From JAFAQB01 sp045808425 (GTDB taxonomy: Archaea > Thermoproteota > Nitrososphaeria > Nitrososphaerales > Nitrososphaeraceae), in NCBI GenBank assembly GCA_045808425.1, contig JBJMFM010000330.1, positions 1-16,881 of the forward strand: a DNA stretch of 16,881 bases. Reading direction: 5' to 3'. The first letter of the stretch is position 1; each line of letters begins with the position of its first letter. The notes beneath the pieces are model-generated. The model was not told the DNA's origin. It saw only the letters and a list, made by a program, of their open reading frames with translations, and made no database searches. Positions 1 to 5,636 of the stretch are shown piece by piece. Both the position numbers and the translations under genes were made by a program.

Positions 1-205
1 ATGCTCTAACAAATTCATTAAAGGTCTTAAAGCCATTCATTTCTAGCTTTTTATTTAGCAGTGGAAGATCGTTTTTTCTTATTCTTGCAGATATGATAGA
101 CCAAATAGCTGCATCTGATGAGTGTTGTTTTTGCTCTTGTGATGATATGGATGATATGGCCGAAGATATAGAAGAATGCTTTTGGTTTGTCTTTTCATCA
201 TTCAA
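1..205 (-). CDS. 5'-partial leftward CDS, possible integrase N-terminus
   Basis: An open frame reads leftward from a TTG at 203-205 and leaves the window at base 1 after 68 codons. A strong GGAGGT lies about ten bases before the TTG, which fixes the start. The first 30 residues are polar and Ser/Gln-rich, as in a disordered leader. They are followed by a charged amphipathic stretch (WSIISARIRKNDLP, then LLNKKLEMNGFKTFNEFVRA) that could be a small DNA-binding or SAM-like helical domain. I do not recognise the family with certainty. The integrase suggestion is inference from position: the gene begins next to the 3' end of a tRNA and a partial tRNA duplicate, and reads away from them, as integrase genes at archaeal element ends do. 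The catalytic domain would be outside the window. Confidence 0.5.
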   Translation of the reverse strand, partial: MNDEKTNQKHSSISSAISSISSQEQKQHSSDAAIWSIISARIRKNDLPLLNKKLEMNGFKTFNEFVRA

Positions 206-253
206 AATGAGTGTTGACCTCCATTCTTGTTAGGCGTTGTACTGCTGCTCGGG

Positions 254-298
254 GCCCAGCCTGGTTAAGGTACGAGCTTCCCAAGCTCGGGATCGCGG
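254..298 (+). repeat. Inverted partial copy of the tRNA-Gly core
   Basis: These 45 bases match tRNA-Gly(CCC) residues from the D-arm through the anticodon arm into the 5' strand of the T-stem. By direct comparison 44 of 45 positions are identical (one C to T in the D-loop). The copy is in opposite orientation to the intact gene (451-495). Weaker similarity continues into the T-loop (CAAAT at 301-305). The acceptor stem and the 3' half of the T-arm are missing, so it cannot be a standard tRNA. A flanking pair, TTGTACTGC at 237-245 and GCGGTACAA at 295-303, can form a nine-base stem with one G-T pair around it. It is most easily read as a tRNA fragment left or carried by an integrative element. 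Confidence 0.85.
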
Positions 299-307
299 TA
301 CAAATTC

Positions 308-405
308 TTTGTAGACAAACGTACGAGCCAATGTAGACAAAAAATGCTGCTTTGTAGACAAATTTACGAGCAAAAACTGAATTTGTAGACAAATTTGTAG
401 ACAAA
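308..405. repeat. Five dyad repeats TTTGTAGACAAA, two with TACGAGC
   Basis: Copies lie at 308-319, 330-341 (first bases AA instead of TT), 351-362, 382-393 and 394-405; the last two are in tandem. Each unit is a perfect five-base dyad, TTTGT and ACAAA around AG. Copies 1 and 3 are followed, two bases later, by TACGAGC (322-328 and 365-371), the heptamer that forms the 5' side of the tRNA-Gly anticodon stem. The array sits between the inverted tRNA core and the intact tRNA, upstream of the leftward gene. Its likely roles are recombinase arm or core sites, or an operator controlling the leftward gene; this is inference. Confidence 0.85.
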
Positions 406-430
406 TCTCTAAAATCAAGCACAGAAAAGT

Positions 431-504
431 GCGAAGTGCGGGATTTGAACCCGCGATCCCGAGCTTGGGAAGCTCGTACCTTAACCGGGCTGGGCTAACT
501 TCGC
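431..504 (-). tRNA. tRNA-Gly (anticodon CCC)
   Basis: On the minus strand a 74-base cloverleaf can be drawn by hand. The acceptor stem GCGAAGT pairs with ACTTCGC over seven pairs. The D-arm is GCC with GGT. The anticodon stem CGAGC/GCTCG encloses loop TTCCCAA, giving anticodon CCC (glycine). The variable loop is short, and the T-stem GCGGG/CCCGC encloses TTCAAAT. No intron and no encoded CCA are seen. All stems are intact, so it should be functional. Its 3' end faces the partial leftward gene, the usual geometry for an integration target. Confidence 0.96.
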
Positions 505-885
505 TTGAATTTCTAGATGTAAAATTTGAATAATAAGATTGTGATTCTAATTAATTGTGTACACAACAATATTAGTATAAACTGTCATGTGTGCAGGTTG
601 CAGTGTTTGATATCAGTATTTGACATTACAATAAGCTATAAAGACTAACTATAAAGTCTAAAACAATAATACAAACAAATAAGCATTTACGTGAACATAG
701 GCATACAATAGACATAATACATACTTTCTTTTGTACCCTAGGTTGTGCTGTTCTAATTCTGTTTGTGTTCTTCAAATCTATAAATAAATTTATTATTATT
801 GCTTTCTGATTGTATTATATTCGTATATATAAATACTTACAAATGCATATTTTGCATGAAAAATAATGCATATTTTTTTCAAATA
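505..885. other. AT-rich intergenic region with a 12-bp palindrome
   Basis: I see no convincing gene. TTGTGTACACAA at 555-566 is a perfect 12-bp palindrome about 50 bases upstream of the tRNA. A tandem of AATGCATATTTT lies at the right end and is listed separately. The rest is AT-rich and without recognisable structure. Confidence 0.6.
842..876. repeat. Direct repeat AATGCATATTTT after ctaA
   Basis: AATGCATATTTT occurs at 842-853 and again at 865-876, with TGCATG between them, just beyond the stop of the leftward ctaA gene. The ATGCAT cores are self-complementary. It could be a transcript end or protein-binding site, but there is no direct evidence. Confidence 0.5.
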
Positions 886-1314
886 TCATTGGCCTGAGTT
901 ACTTTTTGTTAGATGATAAGACGATAAGAAAGTTAATAGCGTCGTGGCAAACAGTATAACGCCGGTTGATAAATGTGTCGCAACAAGCAGAGCCTCTAAT
1001 TTCTCATTTACAACTATCATACCTAGTAATATCTGGATTAACACGATAACACTAGCTGCAATAGCTGTCTTTCTTACATTTTTAGTATTTTTTATAGCAT
1101 AGAATGCAGTGGCAAAGATCAAACATGCTGCAATAATTGCCATTGATCGATGCACATGTTCAAAAAAATATTTTGGTGGTGGAAAATTAAATCCATTGGG
1201 ACAGAGCGGCCAACCAGGACATGATAGTCCTTGATGAGAAGCGGTAATGTAAATTCCAAGTAGCATGACACCATAAACTAAAGCCAGTGAAGTAAAAGAA
1301 AGCCAAATGATCAT
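886..1314 (-). CDS. ctaA: Compact heme A synthase (COX15/CtaA family)
   Basis: A 142-residue membrane protein, about half the length of bacterial CtaA, with four predicted helices near residues 5-24, 56-75, 83-102 and 108-130. Family marks include GLSCPGWPLC in the first outer loop (Cys32 and Cys38, the cysteine-pair position of CtaA), EHVHR at 52-56 entering helix 2, and ATHLSTG with His114 in helix 4. CtaA converts heme O to heme A for terminal oxidases. Full-length enzymes are two four-helix halves. Compact one-half forms are known in archaea such as Aeropyrum and probably work as homodimers. No oxidase genes are nearby. It starts at ATG 1314 without a Shine-Dalgarno; an AT-rich GTATAAG lies about 20 bases upstream. 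The family call is good. That heme A is the actual product here is inference. Confidence 0.85.
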   Translation of the reverse strand: MIIWLSFTSLALVYGVMLLGIYITASHQGLSCPGWPLCPNGFNFPPPKYFFEHVHRSMAIIAACLIFATAFYAIKNTKNVRKTAIAASVIVLIQILLGMIVVNEKLEALLVATHLSTGVILFATTLLTFLSSYHLTKSNSGQ

Positions 1315-1909
1315 ATTTGAAAGATCTTATACTATGCCACTAAAGAGAATTTTCATGGGCTAATTGTTAGCCTTAGCTTTATTATATTATTTTCTTCGCG
1401 AATCGAACTATTCATTAATTATGATCTGCTGGATGATTATGTGTATGCTATTACATTCATGCTAACCAACCAGTAGCCATGCAAGCGATTTATGTACTCA
1501 CAGATCTACTATGGTTTGGCCCATACTCTTCCCATATAATGCTGTGTAGAATACAATATGTTCTGCATGACACTCTTTCATAATTCTTCTTTACTGGTCT
1601 AATCATGGTAAAAAGCCGGTATTGGTAAGAGACAATATATATATAAACACGCAAAGTACAACTGAGGAACTGTTTATTTATTGTACAAATCAAGATTATT
1701 AGACTGCAACCTCTAGCGTTTCAAGGTCTTTTTCAGTACAAAATGTTTGAGCTATGAATTACTGCTCTCATAACGCTAATAGGCATTTATGTATGTATAT
1801 ATATAATTATCAATGCAATATCAAACGATCCAGATATCTTATGAATAGAGGCACAAATAGAACAGTTTTCTTGAATAGTTAAAAAAGATAAGTTCTATTT
1901 TATATTAGA
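1315..1909. other. Long intergenic region, no gene recognised
   Basis: About 600 AT-rich bases separate the divergent ctaA and the PRC-barrel-like gene. Short open frames here have no family-like composition. TATATATATAAA around 1635-1646 would make a good TATA element, but I see no convincing downstream gene or RNA fold. An undetected small RNA is possible. Confidence 0.4.
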
Positions 1910-2296
1910 ATGGCAAGTAGAGAAGGACCAACAATAATGTGGACTATGCTCAAAGGGAAAAAGGTAAAGAGCAATGATGGAAAAGATGTCGGTGAGATCA
2001 AGGAGGTGTCACAGAACTTTTTACGCTTGGAAAAGGGAACGGTAAAAAAGGATAAGTTTTGGATTCCGAAATACGTTGCTGATGCTTATGACGGTAAGGT
2101 ATTATGGCTTTTGATAGACGAGGAAGAGATTCTCGGCAAATATCATCATGGATCAGAGCCACCAGGTGATCAATATGCGCGTGATTTCGAAGCATTCAAG
2201 ACTACGCCTTATGGACAAAAAGCTACTTATAATCCGGATTCTGATCAAAACGTTAGAGTAGTCGAAGAGTACAAGAACGTTCGGGATTTAAAATAA
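1910..2296 (+). CDS. PRC-barrel/DUF2171-like small protein
   Basis: A 128-residue soluble protein. Residues about 13-74 fit a PRC-barrel-like beta domain: LKGKKVKSNDGKDVGEIKEV opens it, then a short strand with FLRLEKG, then KFWIPKYVADAYDGKVLWL, and an acidic IDEEEI end. Such domains occur in small archaeal and bacterial proteins as binding or adaptor modules; no catalytic residues are expected. The C-terminal 50 residues are charged, rich in Tyr, Asp and Lys, and probably flexible. ATG 1910 is preceded by no Shine-Dalgarno, and an A/T-rich stretch at 1879-1890 lies at about the spacing of a leaderless promoter. ATG codons at residues 10 and 13 are alternative starts, the latter just before the domain. 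The gene stands alone. Its specific function is unknown. Confidence 0.7.
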   Translation: MASREGPTIMWTMLKGKKVKSNDGKDVGEIKEVSQNFLRLEKGTVKKDKFWIPKYVADAYDGKVLWLLIDEEEILGKYHHGSEPPGDQYARDFEAFKTTPYGQKATYNPDSDQNVRVVEEYKNVRDLK

Positions 2297-2768
2297 AAGC
2301 GATACTTTGATAAATTTGCAATTTGAAGAGAAGACGGAGATATATTATAAAGTTAAATGGAGTTATGACAGAATAGACTCCAAGATGGGAATTGTATTAT
2401 AGCCTTTGCAAGGGCAAGCAAATACATTAGTCGACTTGAAGAAGACAGCTATTGGATGGACAATTCCTATTTTCTCAGTCACCAATATATTCGTGCTCAT
2501 TTTGATCAGGAAGATCATGTCATATGTATATTTAAATGGACTAACTCGCTTTTTCAGCATTGTTCAAAAACAATCCGGTTATACAAGAATGAATTTCCAT
2601 TAGATTTTCACTCTTATTCTTTACACGAGTATCAGAGATCACAACACTCCCCAATATCAATGAAATTCCTAGGCAATAGAGCTTGCTGTTTATTTTGTTT
2701 TTATTGACTACAAGGTAAATTACTTTCAAGGGTAATCAATAATGAGATGTTTCATGTTTTGATTTTTA
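2297..2768. other. Intergenic region, doubtful short frames only
   Basis: Overlapping short frames occur in several registers, but none has a start signal or a protein-like composition I trust. A small inverted repeat, TGGAGT at 2358-2363 with ACTCCA at 2377-2382, could form a weak hairpin in the downstream region of the PRC-barrel-like gene. Confidence 0.4.
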
Positions 2769-3173
2769 TTGTCAATCTCTTCCTATTCATGGAGTAAATT
2801 TGGTAGAGAAGCAGAATTTATAATTACAATTTATCTCAAGCTTAGAGGATGGGATATACAACTTTCCAAAGGAAGCAGGGGACCTGCAGACATTATTGCT
2901 ACTCGTAATTCAACAGTCTGGTTCATCCAGGTAAAATCAAGTAATACACTACCAAAGTTAAAGGGTTATGAGGTAAAAAGACTTAAAGAGATGGCAAGCA
3001 TTTCTGGTGGGCTAGCCGTAATTGCTATTCTGCGGCCAGCCTACAGAGAAAATCTAAATAATTCACTACCCCTAGAAAGTGACGAAAAAATATATGAAGT
3101 TAACCTTGGAAGATATTCGATATTTTTTTATTCACTTGATAACTGGAAAGCAATAACGCCTAGCCAATCTTAA
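2769..3173 (+). CDS. PD-(D/E)XK nuclease-like protein (Hjc/Mrr type)
   Basis: A 134-residue protein with the layout of a minimal PD-(D/E)XK nuclease. SKFGREAEF carries the early acidic residue (Glu14 or Glu16). LRGWDIQLSKGSRGPADIIA supplies the metal-binding Asp41. WFIQVKSS gives the final strand with Gln54 and Lys56. Archaeal Holliday junction resolvases of the Hjc type share this order and size but normally have Glu-x-Lys; the Gln-x-Lys form is common in Mrr-like restriction nucleases. It may cleave branched DNA, or act in DNA repair or defence. The start is TTG 2769, because an in-frame stop lies just upstream and no ATG is available before the fold. No Shine-Dalgarno is seen. It is isolated from other genes. 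The fold call is fairly sure, the substrate is not. Confidence 0.75.
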   Translation: MSISSYSWSKFGREAEFIITIYLKLRGWDIQLSKGSRGPADIIATRNSTVWFIQVKSSNTLPKLKGYEVKRLKEMASISGGLAVIAILRPAYRENLNNSLPLESDEKIYEVNLGRYSIFFYSLDNWKAITPSQS

Positions 3174-3706
3174 TCATGCCCAACAATATATATTCAAATA
3201 TTATTGAGCTATACTATCAGCTCTAACATTATGCATGCTGGTCCTCAACTAACTACCAAACAGCTACAATGATTATTGGAATATAATATAAAATTTCCTC
3301 TAGTATAGTTCCTCGTGGCTTGCAGAAACGTATGTGGAAGGATGTATCCCAAAAAAATATTGTTTGGTGAAATCAATTACATTGCTAGTAAGAACATATT
3401 AAGCGCTGACTACCTCTTCTCAAGCGATTTCTGAAAGTCTTGAATGAGCTCAAAATATATTACCTGTGTTGCCCTCCTTGCCACATTCAAATAGTCTTGC
3501 GAGGATAACGATTTCCAAGTACCTTGAAATTATCTGCATAGTGCTGGCAAAAAATTGTGTTTTATCTACAATATCTATTTTATTTATTTACAATTTTCTT
3601 TATGTAATGTGGTTTATCCTGTTTTCTTGTCAATCGCCTTGTAATATTGTCAAAGGAACAAAACCCTTTATACAATGACACAAGTTATACATCATGGTAA
3701 CAGATA
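3174..3706. other. Intergenic region, no gene recognised
   Basis: I see no credible gene in these 530 bases. A hydrophobic 70-codon frame at 3466-3678 is rich in Ile, Leu and Phe as expected from AT-rich noncoding DNA, and lacks start signals. The promoter of the next small gene occupies the right end. Confidence 0.4.
3667..3672 (+). promoter_or_regulatory. TATA box of the small acidic protein gene
   Basis: TTTATA lies 40 bases before the ATG at 3707. An archaeal start about 25 bases downstream would give a leader of 10-15 bases. This supports the small gene being expressed. Confidence 0.45.
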
Positions 3707-3862
3707 ATGACCAATGATCAAGTACCAGTAGATGAGTCAGAAGAAGGAAAGCGAAAACCACAAAGAAATGAGGCTGGTAACGAAGATCCAACTGCAACAC
3801 CTATTGAAGAAACAAAAAAAGAAGAATACTATGAAGAAGGAAATGGTGGAGCAACAGACTAG
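3707..3862 (+). CDS. Small acidic, disordered 51-residue protein
   Basis: ATG 3707 to TAG 3862 encodes 51 residues dominated by Glu, Lys, Asp, Asn, Gln and Thr, with a single Ile and no Leu, Phe or Trp. Segments such as VPVDESEEGKRKPQRNE and PIEETKKEEYYEEGNGG suggest an intrinsically disordered, strongly acidic peptide. Reasons to believe it: a TATA element at proper distance, an in-frame stop just before the ATG that fixes the start, and a composition very unlike the hydrophobic translations typical of AT-rich noncoding DNA here. I do not recognise a family. It could be a small regulator or binding partner, which is speculation. A second open frame overlaps its 3' end. Confidence 0.55.
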   Translation: MTNDQVPVDESEEGKRKPQRNEAGNEDPTATPIEETKKEEYYEEGNGGATD

Positions 3863-4068
3863 ATAGGTCTTACTTTGATCGGTTCAGTCAGGCTAACCCC
3901 AAATTTTCGACGGCATTGCATAAGACCAAAGAAGTTTTGTCTACCTTGTGTAAGTGCCTGCCGAATGACAGTTCTATGACTAATCCACACCATCATGAAG
4001 CTTTGCAGGATATCCGTAGTAAGGGTTTAATATACCTAATAATTGCAGTGATAATGGTCAGAAGCTGA
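3835..4068 (+). other. Overlapping open frame without ATG near its start
   Basis: In another register, an uninterrupted frame of 77 sense codons runs from just after a stop at 3832-3834 to TGA 4066-4068. It overlaps the 51-residue gene by 28 bases and ends two bases before the next ATG (4071). It has no ATG in its first half; TTG codons or an internal ATG could start it. The end of its product, GLIYLIIAVIMVRS, is hydrophobic. It may be a short membrane peptide translated together with the following gene, or chance. Confidence 0.25.
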
Positions 4069-4070
4069 AG

Positions 4071-4505
4071 ATGTCTTCCGTTGAAGTTATTATTAACGCC
4101 TTAGCTGAACTTGAAAAGGATATTGATAACCTCAATTTAAAAATTGAAGAAATGAGAAAGCGTATTATAATTTATTCTAACGAGCAAATTGAAAATCTAA
4201 AGCAGCAAATAATTTCTATTGCTAACGAGGAAGCAAAAAAGATCGTAGATATTGCAAAGAAAGAAGCTACAGACGAATCCTCTTTAATTGCTAAGGAAGC
4301 AGATAATAGGCTCTCAGATATTAAGAAAAATATCGATTCTTCACTTGACAGAGCAGTAGATAGTATTGTCGACATGGTTATGAGAGAAACTGGTTCTTCT
4401 TTTCAGGAACAAGTGAATAATGTTTCAAAAGTTAATGAAGTAGCATCAAAGAAAACAAGAAATAGTCTTCGAAAGGAGAGTCAAAAGAAAGACGAGTCAA
4501 ATTAG
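4071..4505 (+). CDS. Coiled-coil protein resembling A/V-ATPase stalk subunit H/G
   Basis: A 144-residue, almost fully helical protein. Residues about 10-105 form a long heptad-rich coiled coil: ALAELEKDIDNLNLKIEEMR, then ANEEAKKIVDIAKKEA, ending in SSLDRAVDSIVDMVMRE. The alternation of Ala/Glu/Lys and the final Ala-Val-x-x-Ile-Val motif are typical of archaeal ATP synthase peripheral-stalk subunit H (AhaH) and eukaryotic subunit G, which brace the motor against rotation. The last 35 residues are polar, basic and longer than in most AhaH proteins. No other ATPase subunit is in the window, so it is either an orphan stalk subunit or an unrelated coiled coil of similar composition. ATG 4071 follows a TTTAATATA box about 40 bases upstream. 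Low-complexity coiled coils are easily misassigned. Confidence 0.6.
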   Translation: MSSVEVIINALAELEKDIDNLNLKIEEMRKRIIIYSNEQIENLKQQIISIANEEAKKIVDIAKKEATDESSLIAKEADNRLSDIKKNIDSSLDRAVDSIVDMVMRETGSSFQEQVNNVSKVNEVASKKTRNSLRKESQKKDESN

Positions 4506-5099
4506 AAAGCAATCAATAACATTGATGGATAACTTATTTATCTATCCTACAATCAATCAAGAATATCGTAAATTTCATCCTATTCTATCCGCTTATACTT
4601 GAAGATAAATCAAAATATATCTTCTGATGAATGCTGATATACTATGCATAATTTATGCAGCGTTCTTTGTTACTTGGATAACGATTAAAGTATTTTATGC
4701 AGTATTTGATTGATTGATTTGCATATTCGTACAATAGACCTTCTACTACCAGTTTTGAGTGGAGCTGAATGGATATTATTCAATTACATAACAAAATATA
4801 TTTTTTAACTGATTATCAAATTCTTCGTTTGATTACCATAGGCTTGAAAGTTATTAAGTAAAATTTTATTAATGTCAAATTCTGACGCTATCTACATAGG
4901 CTGTTTAAAAAATTAGAAGTGGTAATCTGTTCTGATTTTATTAGACCTTATCATCTCATATTAAATATATTTATTCCATATATCAACGAGCCTTAATAGT
5001 TAATAGATATATTGCGGCAGCTCAGTCAAATGCCTTATCCTCATCTTTTACAATAAAATTGGGCTTAACTCTGAATCTTCACAGCTGCCATCCTTATAA
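4506..5099. other. Intergenic region with one possible 28-residue membrane peptide
   Basis: Nearly 600 AT-rich bases lie between convergent genes. The only frame worth note is 4627-4713 (plus), 28 residues, containing a hydrophobic span (ILCIIYAAFFVTW) long enough for one membrane helix, with CTTATAC about 34 bases before its ATG. Evidence for expression is weak. A short GATT repeat at 4706-4718 is also present. Nothing else is recognised. Confidence 0.35.
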
Positions 5100-5543
5100 C
5101 TATTGCATACTCTTGTTATTTATATCATTGTAAAGGTGTTCGTCTATAGCCCGATTTGCAAGAAAATCAGCATATTGATTCTTCGCTCTTGGAATGTACT
5201 TGTAAATAACAGCACGAAATTGCTTTTCTAGATTCGAAATTTCTCTAAATATGATCTTTAGCTGTTTATTTCTTAACCTATATCTATTATTCCTCTGACT
5301 AACGACTAGTTTACTGTCTGATAAAACTGTAATTTCATCGTCAAATATGGATGCAATTTGTAGAGCTTTTTTCAATGCAGCATATTCTGCTTGGTTGTTA
5401 GTTTTTTCACCTATAAATTCATTATATTCTGTTATTATCAAATTATTTTTGATTATCACTACTCCTATTCCTGATGGCCCCGGATTTCCTCGACTTGCGC
5501 CATCAATATTAATAGTCAACAATAGTTTAACAAAAAATGGCAT
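5100..5543 (-). CDS. rnhA: Ribonuclease HI, archaeal short type
   Basis: A 147-residue protein with all four RNase H carboxylates: Asp14 in INIDGASRGNPGPSGIG, Glu53 in NNQAEYAAL, Asp76 in LSDSKLVV and Asp126 in NQYADFLANRA. It hydrolyses the RNA strand of RNA-DNA hybrids, removing R-loops and primer remnants. The 140-150 residue length and the conserved RGNPGP loop match archaeal and plant-type RNase HI; a basic protrusion is not obvious. The start used is ATG 5543. GGAG lies only one base before it, too close for a normal Shine-Dalgarno, so a leaderless transcript is more likely. It reads in the same direction as the upstream 722-residue gene, separated by 93 bases. Confidence 0.92.
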   Translation of the reverse strand: MPFFVKLLLTINIDGASRGNPGPSGIGVVIIKNNLIITEYNEFIGEKTNNQAEYAALKKALQIASIFDDEITVLSDSKLVVSQRNNRYRLRNKQLKIIFREISNLEKQFRAVIYKYIPRAKNQYADFLANRAIDEHLYNDINNKSMQ

Positions 5544-5636
5544 CTCCTATATTATCAGTGATAATACAAAATACAAGCTTGAACTTGCTAATCATATACA
5601 CACATATCTTAGGACTGCTGGCGCTTTGACTATTTT

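Noticed and set aside
237..303. A possible T-armless tRNA-like fold closed by TTGTACTGC and GCGGTACAA
   Set aside because: The outer stem does not match any tRNA-Gly acceptor and the rest is a plain partial copy of the nearby tRNA; a degenerate duplicate is the simpler explanation.
308..405. CRISPR array
   Set aside because: Units are only 12 bp, spacers vary from 0 to 19 bp and include tRNA-derived bases; no cas genes are present.
198..422. A 74-codon minus-strand frame across the tRNA fragment and the dyad repeats
   Set aside because: Its repetitive product simply translates the TTTGTAGACAAA repeats and part of the tRNA core; no protein-like features.
2406..2707. Two overlapping plus-strand frames with a hydrophobic stretch
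   Set aside because: No start signals, registers overlap, and composition fits AT-rich noncoding DNA.
3466..3678. Hydrophobic 70-codon frame
   Set aside because: Runs through the promoter of the next small gene and has no recognised features beyond Ile/Leu/Phe from AT-rich sequence.
4620..4650. CTGATGA and CTGA resembling C/D box small RNA elements
   Set aside because: The two boxes are only a few bases apart, leaving no room for a guide; probably chance.
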